Source of the DNA: CAZDWZ01 sp964509425
GTDB taxonomy: Bacteria > Bdellovibrionota_C > UBA2361 > SZUA-149 > CAZDWZ01
Assembly: GCA_964509425.1 (NCBI GenBank)
Contig: CAZDWZ010000011.1
Location: 1 to 64,000 of the forward strand
Length of the DNA: 64,000 bases
Direction: 5' to 3'
Position 1 is the stretch's first letter; every line of letters starts with the position of its first letter. A model generated the notes under the pieces. It made no database searches, was not told the origin of the DNA, and saw only the letters and a list, made by a program, of their open reading frames with translations. Below are positions 45,091-54,470 of the stretch, one piece after another. The position numbers and the translations under genes are program-made.

Positions 45091-45372
45091 CTTCCAAACA
45101 TGTTCCTTGAATTTCTCAAACTGACACCCGAACCACGAGAGCGTCTTGGACTCTCCTTCGAGCGGGATCAAGCAGGAGGCTGTTTGCGCGGAAGTCCCTC
45201 ACCGATTACGAGATGAATGGATATTTCCTGGAGGTAAAGCTCTGAACGAATTCCTTTCGTTTCTCTAGCGTTTCACTCTCGATTTTCGAGAACACTGTGA
45301 GAATTGCCGATGACAACTCGGAAACGTTCTCGGCAACTGGAGTTCCCTCGGGCTCGATGATACTGTCCCGAG

Positions 45373-46626
45373 GTGAACATTCTTCGTTTCTTCTGGACCC
45401 TCTTCAAGAAACCCTCCGAAGGAAGGAGTGATAATCCTCCCGCGCAAATTGTCCCCGCCGAGCTGAAGATCCCGGAAATCAAGCCTGAGCCGGTTCCTCC
45501 CTTTCTCCTCGCTGATGCCAGGGATTACGTACGTTCGGTAGCGGCATTAGTCAGGATGCTTGAAGCCGATGTGCTCTCAGGACAAAAATCCCTCCGGGCT
45601 ACCGCAGAGAGGCAAACGGATCTCCTTCGCCAAGATGTCTGCTTTGGATATCTTCGACTCTACGAAGAAGAATTTCCGGCGAATCAAAATCCAAACTCAT
45701 TAAAAATTCGGCAAGCCAATCTGCCTGTCCTCGTAGACGCCTTCGAGCTTCCGACTCGAGATTCACGCACGGTGTTCGAGGCTTTGCCGAACGGCCGTGA
45801 GCTTCTGCTCGTTCGCACCGAAGGCAATGAAGAGGTCTCTGTCCGATACGACCAGGCGTACAGTGCGTGGCGGTGGGGGATCGATTTTCATTTCGATGAT
45901 CCTGTTGCTGAAACTCGCTTCTATCGTCACCTCGTCGACCTACACACGCGGCGACTTGCGGTCACGATTCGAGAGCTCGATCAGGTCGCCCGACGACTGC
46001 GCGATGCTTCGGGAACGGCAAACGTGCTTGCTGAATCCACGGGTCGAGATTTCGAGCACTTGATGGTCGATATCCTGAATGAGAACCATTACGTCGCGAG
46101 ATGGGCTCCGCTTACCGAAGATGTATTTGAGAAAACCGATCTCCGGGTTCGCTATCCGGATATCGGACGAACCCGAGGGTCGCGAGTACAGGTCACCGCC
46201 ACGTCGCGGGAGACAGACCATACGATCAAGGAAGCGGGCATTCTGCTTCGGAGTGAACTGGTTTTGCTGTCTCCGATCTCTCTGGCCGTGTTCTTTTTCG
46301 AACCGGACTTTGAAGAGCTGGCATTCGATCGCTCCAAAATTTGGGTCGCACTGTGCCGGACTTGTGATTCCCCTGGCGAGCTTGCGCTGATCTTCCGAAA
46401 CTTTTTCCTGAACGCACTCACCCGAAGGACGAGCCATCCTTTGGGGCCCTTGTTCGCGGTGCCGGAACCGATTCGGGAGTTGGTGCGGATTTACTGTCAC
46501 GAATCTGCCGTCCGAGCCGTCACCTCTCTTCGAGCCCGAGAGAAAAAAGGCATCTCGAAGAAACAGCAGATGAGACTGGAACGTCAGGAACTCGGAAGGG
46601 CCGACGGAAAGCCGGAGAAAAGATAA
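45373..46626 (+). CDS. Protein with PD-(D/E)XK nuclease-like domain
   Basis: This 417-residue product starts at GTG; no ideal ribosome binding site is seen and a later start is possible. The N-terminus is membrane-proximal (ILRFFWTLFKKP). Residues 95-215 are of unknown fold. Residues 224-300 read as a PD-(D/E)XK core: TGRDFEHLMVDIL (Glu228), EKTDLRVRYP (Asp256), then RVQVTATSRE, where Gln-x-Thr stands in for Glu-x-Lys. With Lys replaced, activity is uncertain; Mrr-like members tolerate Gln at the first position. The end is basic. It could be an orphan restriction or defence nuclease. It is followed by a convergent gene. Confidence 0.65.
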   Translation: MNILRFFWTLFKKPSEGRSDNPPAQIVPAELKIPEIKPEPVPPFLLADARDYVRSVAALVRMLEADVLSGQKSLRATAERQTDLLRQDVCFGYLRLYEEEFPANQNPNSLKIRQANLPVLVDAFELPTRDSRTVFEALPNGRELLLVRTEGNEEVSVRYDQAYSAWRWGIDFHFDDPVAETRFYRHLVDLHTRRLAVTIRELDQVARRLRDASGTANVLAESTGRDFEHLMVDILNENHYVARWAPLTEDVFEKTDLRVRYPDIGRTRGSRVQVTATSRETDHTIKEAGILLRSELVLLSPISLAVFFFEPDFEELAFDRSKIWVALCRTCDSPGELALIFRNFFLNALTRRTSHPLGPLFAVPEPIRELVRIYCHESAVRAVTSLRAREKKGISKKQQMRLERQELGRADGKPEKR

Positions 46627-46659
46627 CCGGTAGCTGAATCCTCGGTCGGGCCTTTCATT

Positions 46660-47703
46660 TTAATCCTGCTTGGAGCCAACCTTCCGAGACTCGCCGTCCT
46701 GCAGAATCTTCAACACCACCGGGAACTGGCCCTCCCGATTAAGGAATGTGATCGGACCGTCCAGTGTTTGAACCTGTCTGGTTTTCGCGAGGCCCTCGGC
46801 CGAAGAGTCTTCATCCGAGAGGGACATCGCGTACATCATTGCCACATAACAAGCGTAACTAAGCGGCGAGAGCGGCTTCTTGCCGAGCAGCTTGCTGAAG
46901 GCGTCCACAAACTTGGGCTGTTCGTAGTCGAGCTCCGCAAAAATCAGTCCGTCTCCAGCCCGATCGAGCCCGGCGAGCACATCGCTCGACCCCGCAAGGA
47001 AGTTCGAATAGAGCTTCACCGGAAAATTTAGATCACGGAGCTTACGGACCAAGATCGATATCTGGCTCGGCCCGCCGTTGATGAATACGGCATTGGGAGA
47101 TTTGGCTCTTAACCTCGCAACCAGCGTTCCGAAATCCGTATCTTTGGGGGAAATGGTCTCGTTGAAAACGACCACGGTCTTTTTTAGATCCTTCATGAAG
47201 GCGTCGCGAAGGCCGAGGAAATACTCATCCTCTATGGAGACGATAGCAAGTTTCGACTCTTTCTCGTCCGCCGCCTTAGCCAGCACGCGGGCCTCAGCTT
47301 CCGCCGAGGGGAAAACTCTCACCGCATAGTCATTTTCACCGACGAACCGGGGATGTCCGACGATGCCGATGAGTGGGATCTTTTCTCTCGCAGAGAGCGA
47401 GTTCAGCGCGAGACCAACGGGACTTCTTGTCGTAACCACGGAGGAAGCATGCTCGGCGTCCACCATTCGACGGAATTCGGAGATGCCCGCCTTTGGATCG
47501 TTCTGATTATCTCCAAAAATGACTTTCGAACTCGATTTGGAACCCTGGACCGCGACTTCATAGCCTCCCCGACAATCCTCGCCGAGTCGCGCAAAGTTCC
47601 CGGTGAGGTCGGCCAAAGCGCCGATCGTGCCTGCGTCTGCGGCGGCATCGCTTTGCAGAAGTCCCCAGAACAGAGCGAGGAAGAGAAAAATTCGTGTTGT
47701 CAT
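46660..47703 (-). CDS. Branched-chain-amino-acid-type ABC substrate-binding protein
   Basis: This 347-residue product has a signal peptide (RIFLFLALFWGLLQSDAAA). The periplasmic-binding type-1 fold is indicated by IGALADLTGNFARLGEDCRG, VIFGDNQNDPKAGISEFRRM, IPLIGIVGHPRFV, AIVSIEDEYFLGLRDAF and DGPITFLNREGQFP. It binds a small ligand and normally delivers it to a LivHMGF-type transporter; no permease or ATPase gene is nearby, so it may feed a distant transporter or serve as a sensor. It is divergent from a TrmB-type regulator 168 bp away, which probably controls it. Confidence 0.88.
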   Translation of the reverse strand: MTTRIFLFLALFWGLLQSDAAADAGTIGALADLTGNFARLGEDCRGGYEVAVQGSKSSSKVIFGDNQNDPKAGISEFRRMVDAEHASSVVTTRSPVGLALNSLSAREKIPLIGIVGHPRFVGENDYAVRVFPSAEAEARVLAKAADEKESKLAIVSIEDEYFLGLRDAFMKDLKKTVVVFNETISPKDTDFGTLVARLRAKSPNAVFINGGPSQISILVRKLRDLNFPVKLYSNFLAGSSDVLAGLDRAGDGLIFAELDYEQPKFVDAFSKLLGKKPLSPLSYACYVAMMYAMSLSDEDSSAEGLAKTRQVQTLDGPITFLNREGQFPVVLKILQDGESRKVGSKQD

Positions 47704-47845
47704 GCTCCACCCAAGTTGCTGAAACGCGTGTTATCCGGGAGGGCAGTATGTGGAGCTTGGAGTGGTTATACAAGAAAACCGGCGCCCAATGTCATCGAAA
47801 CGTGGAAGCCCCCATGTTTGCAGGCCATTTTGCTCATTGAGTGTC

Positions 47846-47860
47846 GTCGGAAAAACCGAC
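47846..47860. promoter_or_regulatory. Inverted repeat between TrmB-type regulator and binding protein
   Basis: GTCGG-AAAAA-CCGAC, 11 bp upstream of the regulator start in the shared divergent promoter region. A candidate regulator site or a leader hairpin close to the ribosome binding region. Confidence 0.4.
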
Positions 47861-47871
47861 ATAATGACCAG

Positions 47872-48615
47872 ATGTCAATTGAAACCGCGCTCAGAGGCTT
47901 TGGTCTAACCCAGCGGCAATCGCGAATTTACCTCGCGCTGCTGAAACAAGGGAAGTTGAGCGTCTCAGACATCGCCAAACAGACCGGTATCCCGCGCGTG
48001 TCGGTTTATCCGTGCCTTGATGAATTGAGCCGCATCGGCGTCATAAGCAACATTACGAAGAACAGGCGGCAGCTTTTTGAAGCACAAGCACCCGAGATTT
48101 TGCTCCAACTCCTTCGGCAACGATCCACTGTATTCGAGAGCATGCTGCCGCTCTTTGCACCAATCCTCAATCGAAAAACCGAGCATTTCTCGGTGCAGGT
48201 TTACCAAGGTGCAGAACAAAGCAAACAAGCGGTCCGGGATTTTTACGAATATTTGGAGGGCTCTCGTATCAAGCTCGTGCGCGCGCTTGCGCATCTTGAT
48301 TTGATCAAGACTTACCCGAAGTACGTGCCGCAGATGATCGAGCGGCGCCAACAAATGGGTGTCGCGACGCAGTTACTCGTTGCCGCCGAGCAACGGAAAG
48401 CAATGCCTCCCAGCTATCGCGGTTCGAAACGTGAAGTCAGGTTTCTCCCGCCGCAGTTCCGCATCAACTGCACCTTTCAAGTAGCAGGAGAACAGTCGAT
48501 GTTCACGGTGACGGAGCACAAAGATCCCGTGGTGCTCCGTGTTCATTCAAAGCCGATAAGCAGCACCGTGGCTGCTTTTTTCAGCTTTGTTTGGGATGCG
48601 TCGGACAGAGGTTGA
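47872..48615 (+). CDS. TrmB-family transcriptional regulator
   Basis: The product has 247 residues from ATG 47872. The winged-helix N-terminus is typical of TrmB: LRGFGLTQRQSRIYLALLKQ, VSDIAKQTGIPRVSVYPCLD then ELSRIGVIS. It is followed by a coiled region and a C-terminal ligand/PLD-like domain (VQVYQGAEQSKQAVRDFYEY). TrmB proteins are best known from archaea, where they repress sugar ABC transporters, and they occur in some bacteria. Here the divergent solute-binding-protein gene is the obvious target. Confidence 0.88.
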   Translation: MSIETALRGFGLTQRQSRIYLALLKQGKLSVSDIAKQTGIPRVSVYPCLDELSRIGVISNITKNRRQLFEAQAPEILLQLLRQRSTVFESMLPLFAPILNRKTEHFSVQVYQGAEQSKQAVRDFYEYLEGSRIKLVRALAHLDLIKTYPKYVPQMIERRQQMGVATQLLVAAEQRKAMPPSYRGSKREVRFLPPQFRINCTFQVAGEQSMFTVTEHKDPVVLRVHSKPISSTVAAFFSFVWDASDRG

Positions 48616-48954
48616 AAAGGTGGATCTCCCACGGAGCAAGGGAGGCGCATTTCGCGAGGAGTTCTCAACAATTCCGAGAGAATGTTTCAAGGATTCGATT
48701 TGGCCCGATGAAGTTTCGAACTTCTCCGCAAATTTAATAAACTTTGAAGACACGAAGAATAGAAATTCGTTTGCTAACAAAGTTATAACAGGACGTGAAT
48801 TCTCTCTATCGCAGTTGATCCACCTGCGTAATTCCTCGATAAGCTCTTCGCACGCCAGTTTCTTTCTAACCTCCTTCCGTCAGTAGAGGATCTCGTTGAG
48901 CGCTCGCGAAGGTCGTGAGCATCATCGGATCGGTTGGCTCCGGAGGTTGCGGCT

Positions 48955-49596
48955 ATGCCGCCGTATTTCACGAATCTGCTCCTGTGGCTGGCGTTCCTGC
49001 GTACGCTGCTGCTCGAGGGCGTCAACAAGGGCGACGCGGGTGGCGTCGTCCAGCTCATGTCCGAACACTCGCTCGACCGAGAACCGGTGGACTTGGCCGG
49101 CCCGCAGTTCGACGTCACCGGCATCGAGGCCGAGGGTCTCCACGCCTTCGTCATGGAGGAACGCTTCTTCGGCGGGGCGCTCGCGGTCTCGAGGTGCATC
49201 TCGAAGGGTGTCAGCGGGCCCTTCGATCCCGAACCCGGCGTGGATCTCACAGCGCTCATCGACGAGGCGCTCAAGGCGCGCTTCGGCGAAAGGGCGACCG
49301 TGACGAGCGCACGAAGCTATGTCGTTCATCTGCTGTCGACCCACAGTCTGCTGAGGGCGCAGAAGCTGTTCGATCACAAGTCGGTGCGCTTCGCGTTCAC
49401 CCTGAACGAGCTGCAGTTGACGATGCTCGGTCGAGGGACTATCGAGTTCAAGTCGCTCATGTCGTACTTCCACCAGCTCAGCGAATGGGCGCGCGAGAGG
49501 CTGAAGGCGGAGGAGGATGCCGAGCTGCGACAGTTCTCTGATCAAATCTCCGACCTGGCGAGCTTCCTCGCGGTCATGATGCTGATGCGCGGCTGA
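48955..49596 (+). CDS. Hypothetical protein, GC-rich class
   Basis: The preferred start is ATG 48955 with GGAGG 10 bases upstream; the product has 213 residues (MPPYFTNLLLWLAFLRTLLL). The N-terminus is hydrophobic but lacks a clean signal site. The rest is alpha-rich, with charged C-terminal helices (EWARERLKAEEDAELRQFSD). No family is recognised. High GC3 with sharp edges and a following terminator match the other planctomycete-like units. 48616-48954 has no gene. Confidence 0.65.
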   Translation: MPPYFTNLLLWLAFLRTLLLEGVNKGDAGGVVQLMSEHSLDREPVDLAGPQFDVTGIEAEGLHAFVMEERFFGGALAVSRCISKGVSGPFDPEPGVDLTALIDEALKARFGERATVTSARSYVVHLLSTHSLLRAQKLFDHKSVRFAFTLNELQLTMLGRGTIEFKSLMSYFHQLSEWARERLKAEEDAELRQFSDQISDLASFLAVMMLMRG

Positions 49597-49632
49597 GCGA
49601 GATTGCAGTGAATGGAATGCGATAAGAAGAGG

Positions 49633-49667
49633 CGGGCGAATGCTGGGAGTAATCCGGTGTTCGCCCG
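49633..49667 (+). terminator. Hairpin behind GC-rich gene
   Basis: CGGGCGAA - 19-nt loop - TTCGCCCG, 36 bp after the stop. The remaining 49668-49904 is the promoter region of the next gene. Confidence 0.55.
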
Positions 49668-49904
49668 AGAAGAAGGAAAATCTAGAAAACGAGATCCTCT
49701 ACGGCGTTGCCAGTCGCCAAAAAGATCCTGCCGCACCTTCATCAACAAGAAGCTGAGCGTTTTCTGAAACATCGTTCGAGCAATCAGAGATTCTCGTAAC
49801 CTTTCGAAGCAAGAAACGCTTTTCCACCCTGTAAGACCGCGAACGATCGAAGGTCACTACCCTCGATGGCATAAGTCGCAAATACAAATTGGAGAGGTTC
49901 CTGC

Positions 49905-50462
49905 ATGAAGAAATTAGTTGCTTCTGGTTTTCTTGTTCTTGCTCTTTGTTCCGCTGCACACGCAGAAACTGGTGGATTTCAAGCCGGTCCAGGTGCCGTA
50001 ACACTTCAACCGACGAACGCATTCACTGGAGAAGGTGAGATCACTGCTGGTGCATCTGCCACGACCACGAACGCCCCGGCTGCTCCGCAATCCGGAACGG
50101 AGAGCATCGATCTCGGGGCTGCATCTGATCGTCTTGAATCGCTTGGAATCGTCGGAGATTCCTCGCAGTTTATGACGGAGCTCTATGGAGACATCGGTGG
50201 GACGGAATACGTGACGGCGATGAATAGTCCGGCGAGCCCGGTTCGTTTTCGCACATTCCTCGCGTGCACCGCTGCGTGTAGCAGGGATTATCCGATCACG
50301 TGGTGGAGCGGGCCGCAGGCTTACAACAGCTGCGTCTCGATGTGCGCGACGTTCCTGCATTGGGGCTGCAATGGGCTCTGGGCTGCATGTTTCCGGATGC
50401 CGGATAAATACAGCAAAGAGAGTTGCTTGTCGGTCTACAACATCGTCTGCGCTGGAGAGTAG
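49905..50462 (+). CDS. Secreted cysteine-rich protein
   Basis: GGAGAGG 8-9 bases before the ATG supports the start. The 185-residue product has a signal peptide (KKLVASGFLVLALCSAAHA), an Ala/Thr/Pro-rich linker (residues 45-75) and a C-terminal domain with nine cysteines (LACTAACSRDYP, NSCVSMCATFLHWGCNGL, WAACFRMP, SCLSVYNIVCAGE). It is probably disulfide-linked and external. It belongs to the scattered Cys-rich secreted set. No family is recognised. Confidence 0.75.
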   Translation: MKKLVASGFLVLALCSAAHAETGGFQAGPGAVTLQPTNAFTGEGEITAGASATTTNAPAAPQSGTESIDLGAASDRLESLGIVGDSSQFMTELYGDIGGTEYVTAMNSPASPVRFRTFLACTAACSRDYPITWWSGPQAYNSCVSMCATFLHWGCNGLWAACFRMPDKYSKESCLSVYNIVCAGE

Positions 50463-50485
50463 CGAAGAATGCTCGTCCGAATCTT

Positions 50486-50522
50486 GGGGGAAGCGCCGAC
50501 TCAAGCGCTTCCCCCGCATTTC
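50486..50522. terminator. Perfect hairpin between convergent genes
   Basis: GGGGGAAGCGC - 8-nt loop - GCGCTTCCCCC, then GCATTTCT, between the genes ending at 50462 and 50534. Confidence 0.85.
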
Positions 50523-50533
50523 TATTCGGGTTG

Positions 50534-51127
50534 TTAACTGCACTTCATGACGACAACGCTGATTCGATACATCAACTCTTTGCAGTCGATGGCTCTCTTG
50601 GTGCTTAATTTATCAAGTCCTTTCCAGAGCTGGGTCATGTAGCCTGCGAAGATGATTGAGTGCGCATGATGAATGCAAAACTGCGAGAGCTCTTCGCTCG
50701 TGTTCTGCCTGGTATCAAAGTCATCAGAGTGAAAATCATTCAACTTATAGTCAATGATTCGGACCATTTCCGGGTCGAGCTGTTGGAATATACAGGCGGA
50801 GGAGTTTTCAAAAAACAGTCCGAGGTTCGGATCCCGTTTTGCACATAGCTCAAAAGCATCAGTCTGAACCTTGAATGCCGCGCCCGGGCATGAGTAGGTT
50901 TCAGCTCCCGCCGGATACGTTGTCGGCTCCTCAGGGAGCTGTCCTGAGTTGGGCAGCTGAGCCGGTGGTGGAGGAGGAACCGGTCTCACTGGACCCGGTC
51001 TTACGGGAACGGGGAGTGGAGGAGGGAGCACGATCGGAGGACATTCAGCGTTTCCCAAATTCACGCCAAAAACGCTGAGAACAAAAAAGGCAGCCATCAG
51101 AAATGAGAAGAGCGAGGCAGGCTTCAT
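50534..51127 (-). CDS. Secreted hypothetical protein
   Basis: ATG 51127 has GGAG 7 bases upstream and gives 197 residues. A signal peptide (LFSFLMAAFFVLSVFG) is followed by a Pro-rich stretch (VLPPPLPVPVRPGP) and a domain with six cysteines (SCPGAAFKVQTDAFELC, SACIFQQL, FCIHHAHS, IDCKEL, VVMKCS). No family is recognised. It is convergent with the previous Cys-rich gene, sharing a terminator. 51128-51346 contains nothing evident. Confidence 0.7.
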   Translation of the reverse strand: MKPASLFSFLMAAFFVLSVFGVNLGNAECPPIVLPPPLPVPVRPGPVRPVPPPPPAQLPNSGQLPEEPTTYPAGAETYSCPGAAFKVQTDAFELCAKRDPNLGLFFENSSACIFQQLDPEMVRIIDYKLNDFHSDDFDTRQNTSEELSQFCIHHAHSIIFAGYMTQLWKGLDKLSTKRAIDCKELMYRISVVVMKCS

Positions 51128-51346
51128 GTAAGACTCCGCAACAACCAACATGGAGAAAATATTTGCCCAGCGTAAGCCGAAACTGTGTGGGACGGAACGA
51201 CGCGCGGGGCCTTTAAGAGTAATGACTCAGTCGCCGATTCCTGAAGATCTCAGGATTGTTATTTGACGATCAAATCGTGATCACAGCGAATGAGACGAAC
51301 AAGATCCTGACGTCGGCCAGAGAAGAGGCGGAAGATTAACTCACGC

Positions 51347-52360
51347 ATGTTCTTCAAGCAAAAGCTGCCGTTAGCAGAATCCAACAATCTGTCTGTCAAC
51401 ATCTTCAAGCTCGTCGACTGCCTGGGAGCGGAGAATTTTTTCACCCGCGAGTCGGCGACAGACCGTCTGACGAGCATTTTGTCGCGCCGAGCACTCGCTC
51501 TCGCTCCTTTTGAAGACTTTGGAGATCACCAAGAGGTGAAGGATTTCCTCACCCGCTCTGATTATCATTTGAGCAAAGCAAATCTGGATTTCGAGATCGT
51601 CCATCGATTGAAACGCATCTCTCAACGCGCCGACATCTCTATTGGTCTCACCACTTTTGTCATCCTCTCAGAAAATCCGATTACGATTGCCTCTCGAGTG
51701 AGAGAACTCGGCTCCAGGATCCTCACCGGCCCGTCACTGAGAGCACCGCTCTCCACTATGTGGCAGCGAAATACCAGAGCCATGCTGGCCGAGCTCAATA
51801 GGGAGGGCATGAGCCGACGAGATCGTTTTGATATCACCTGGATTGCCGATGGACTTCTGGAAAGATTCGGGTTCGCGAGGGTAGACGCAACTCTGAGGGA
51901 AATCAGGCATGGCGCGACGGCTCAAGTATTTCAGCTGTCGCTTGCGAAGTCGCCGACCGACGTTCCTCGAATTTTCTTTCAAACACAAGCTTCACTTCGG
52001 TTCGAGGATGTCTTGGCGAGAAGTTCTCTTGTGACGTTATTTCTGCTCGATGACATTAGCCTCGCGGCCTTGAGTGGGGCTCCTTCAGATTACGATGTGT
52101 TTGTCGCCGATGGCGCATTGCTCCAATTCGAGGTGAACACGCCGAAGACTGCGAGTTTGGATTCCTATCGACTCTCGAACGCTGCTGATGCGCCAACGGT
52201 TTGGCTTTTTACAAGTTTTCAGCAACCCATACCGCCGTATGTCCTCCAGCAGTTGCTCTTTCGGACGACTTTTCGTGGTCTGACTGGTGGACGGACCGCA
52301 TTGCAGTCCGTATTCGATGCCTACGACGCCTTCGCTCGAGCTCAGTTGGCGGCCGAATGA
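51347..52360 (+). CDS. Hypothetical protein
   Basis: This 337-residue cytosolic product starts at ATG without a strong ribosome binding site. It begins with FKQKLPLAESNNLSVNIFKL and is mixed alpha/beta by composition, lacking signal, membrane segments and cysteine motifs. A segment RDRFDITWIADGLLERFGFA suggests a helical domain, and the second half is beta-rich. No family is recognised. It is convergent with a DUF4375 gene 35 bp away. Confidence 0.65.
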   Translation: MFFKQKLPLAESNNLSVNIFKLVDCLGAENFFTRESATDRLTSILSRRALALAPFEDFGDHQEVKDFLTRSDYHLSKANLDFEIVHRLKRISQRADISIGLTTFVILSENPITIASRVRELGSRILTGPSLRAPLSTMWQRNTRAMLAELNREGMSRRDRFDITWIADGLLERFGFARVDATLREIRHGATAQVFQLSLAKSPTDVPRIFFQTQASLRFEDVLARSSLVTLFLLDDISLAALSGAPSDYDVFVADGALLQFEVNTPKTASLDSYRLSNAADAPTVWLFTSFQQPIPPYVLQQLLFRTTFRGLTGGRTALQSVFDAYDAFARAQLAAE

Positions 52361-52395
52361 AAGACGACAATCGTGATTGCGTCCAGGATGCTGGG

Positions 52396-52824
52396 TCAAC
52401 TTGCGAGATTCGACGCCTCGTATCGAGCGGCGAATTCGGCGAGCAGCTTCCAGATCTTTTCATCTCCGCAGACGTTGCTATCGAGCTTGGAAAAAGACTC
52501 GGATTTCTCAGCTAGTATACGGCGGCGGTCCTCCGCGAGATGCTGCGAGGCCGGAGGAAACAATGCCGTCGCCGTCTCTAAGGCGTCCGCCGCTTCATGT
52601 GCCTGAATTCGACGATAGGCTTCGATATATACCGAATAGGACGGAATCCCAGGAAAGTCCGACTCGAAGAAATACTGAAAACCTCCGTTATCAATCACGC
52701 CTTGCGCGGTATAGATGAGCACGATTGTGCGATAGGGATCGCTCAACGAGGTCGGATCCCCTCCAGCCTGGCCAAGGGCCGCGAAAGCAGCGTCCGACAT
52801 TCTATCAAGCAGTTCGTCCGGCAT
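52396..52824 (-). CDS. DUF4375 (DMP19-like) protein
   Basis: This 142-residue product is recognised by VIDNGGFQYFFESDFPG and SVYIEAYRRIQAHEAADALE followed by ALFP, the core of the DMP19/DUF4375 family. Members are small acidic helical proteins; in Neisseria DMP19 is a DNA mimic that blocks a repressor. Whether this copy mimics DNA cannot be told from sequence, but Asp/Glu residues are frequent. It lacks a signal peptide. It is convergent with the upstream unknown gene. Confidence 0.85.
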   Translation of the reverse strand: MPDELLDRMSDAAFAALGQAGGDPTSLSDPYRTIVLIYTAQGVIDNGGFQYFFESDFPGIPSYSVYIEAYRRIQAHEAADALETATALFPPASQHLAEDRRRILAEKSESFSKLDSNVCGDEKIWKLLAEFAARYEASNLAS

Positions 52825-52946
52825 TTGTTGACCTGTTTACCATAGACGAGAAGGAGGATTCGACCCCGCAGGAACCGGGCACATCCTCGATAGTAAAGGG
52901 ATTTAACACGACAGCCCGGCCCAGGCCATCTTTTCACGAGGCAAAT

Positions 52947-54248
52947 CTAATAATACGTCGGGGTTGGAGACGGGACCCACGACACCACCGGCACCGGTGT
53001 GTTTGTGGGGGTCATTGTCGGTGTGCTCATTAGGGACATGGTCGGGGTGCTCGTTGCCGATGCGGTCGGCGTCATCATCGGGGACGGGGTGGGCGTCGGT
53101 TTTTTGTTTGTGTTGCAGTATTGTTGGCAGGTCGTATGCATGCCCGTGCACGCATAGGCCGGCACGTTGCCGCAGGCTTTATCAAAAGTTTCCGGATTTG
53201 AGTACTTTGAGCAGCAGGTCATGCACTCTTCATTCGTCTTCACCGCGGGATCCAAGCTGCAGCCCGATACCGGCTGGGGAATGTCGTTCCCCTTCAGATT
53301 ATCCCAGCAGCTGGTGGCGCAGCTTCCGTACCAAGTCGGATCGTAGGGGGTTTTCGAGACACAGCAGCCGAGGCACTCGGAGTAGCTCTCGGAAATTTCA
53401 GTGCAAACACTGCCGAGCGGGTCTTCCCCTTTCGAACATTCTTGATTGCATTTGGTTTTGTTCTCGTCGCATTGCCCCAGTGCCGCCGCCGGCGCATACT
53501 GAACACAGGATTTGTGGCCGTTCTCACAGCAGGTGTTGCAGGTGCCGTCGTTCATTCCGTGGTTCCCGAAGCACCACTCCGGCTCGGTCGACGGGACGTC
53601 CGATTTGTCGACAACAACGGAACAATTACATCCCGGCTTTTTCAGGAGATCCTTTAGATCCTCTTTCGACTTCAAAAGATCTTCGAGTGAGTTGAAGCCG
53701 CTCTCGCCAATTTTAGCGTTTGTTCCGTCGGCGAAGTACCACTGTCCGTCAATTTCTACTCCATTTATCGAATGCGACATCTCGCAGCCAGCGGGTCCAG
53801 TGCAATGGGCGTTCAACGATTTGCACTTCAATCCCTCCATCGCGCACAGATCGCTAATGTTCTTTGAGATCACATTGCAGTTGTTGTGGAAATTCTCCCA
53901 AGGTTTGTTGGGACCGCAACATTCTTGAATGATACCGTTTACCACGGAAATTTCGCAGACGTAGGTTTCGCTCTTTGGTGTCGGCGTTGCTTGTGGAGTC
54001 GCCTCCTCGCCGGGATAGGTAGGAGGAGTAAGGAACACCGGTATCGGAGTCTCCTGTGGAGTCTCCAAAGGCGTCGGCATCAGAAAATAGGTCTCGATCG
54101 GAGTCGCCGTTTCGGAAGGGTAGGGTGTGAGGATCATTTCGGGCGTTGGAAAAGGCGTTGGTTCCGGCGTCCATGCCGGAATTTGCGCGGATGCCAAATT
54201 AGTTCCAAGAAACATCAGAAAAATAAAAACGATACAGCCCGTTCGCAT
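52947..54248 (-). CDS. Large secreted Pro/Thr- and Cys-rich protein
   Basis: The preferred start is ATG 54248 (MRTGCIVFIFLMFLGTNLAS), giving 433 residues. A signal peptide and a linker of TP/ETP repeats (residues 25-95) come first. A central region follows with a papain-like fragment look (CEISVVNGIIQECCGPNKPW), and then at least three Cys modules (NTCCENGHKSCVQY; ECLGCCVSKTPYDPTWYGSC; ECMTCCSKYSNPETFDKACG). The protein ends in a second TPTPS-rich tail of about 45 residues. It probably decorates the surface, and no sortase or autotransporter signal is visible. Confidence 0.8.
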   Translation of the reverse strand: MRTGCIVFIFLMFLGTNLASAQIPAWTPEPTPFPTPEMILTPYPSETATPIETYFLMPTPLETPQETPIPVFLTPPTYPGEEATPQATPTPKSETYVCEISVVNGIIQECCGPNKPWENFHNNCNVISKNISDLCAMEGLKCKSLNAHCTGPAGCEMSHSINGVEIDGQWYFADGTNAKIGESGFNSLEDLLKSKEDLKDLLKKPGCNCSVVVDKSDVPSTEPEWCFGNHGMNDGTCNTCCENGHKSCVQYAPAAALGQCDENKTKCNQECSKGEDPLGSVCTEISESYSECLGCCVSKTPYDPTWYGSCATSCWDNLKGNDIPQPVSGCSLDPAVKTNEECMTCCSKYSNPETFDKACGNVPAYACTGMHTTCQQYCNTNKKPTPTPSPMMTPTASATSTPTMSLMSTPTMTPTNTPVPVVSWVPSPTPTYY

Positions 54249-54470
54249 ACAACCTTTTTTCCGTATTACCCGAATCAAAATCTCCCCCGTTCGAAACGGG
54301 ATGAGATCATGATTAATAATCGCCGGGGTGAGGTTCCAGAATCAAGATTGCAAGGCCATTGCAGCGCACATCGCGCGGAGGCAAAGTTGAAGCGAATTCG
54401 ATGACTTCGGGTGGACGTCAGAGATCATCGTACGCCTTGGTCCGATTCGGAGCAGTGTTTTATCATCAGC

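Noticed and set aside
48559..48581. Terminator-like AGCAGC/GCTGCT hairpin with T-run
   Set aside because: It lies inside the coding end of the TrmB-type gene. The short stem may be chance, and no evidence supports premature termination.
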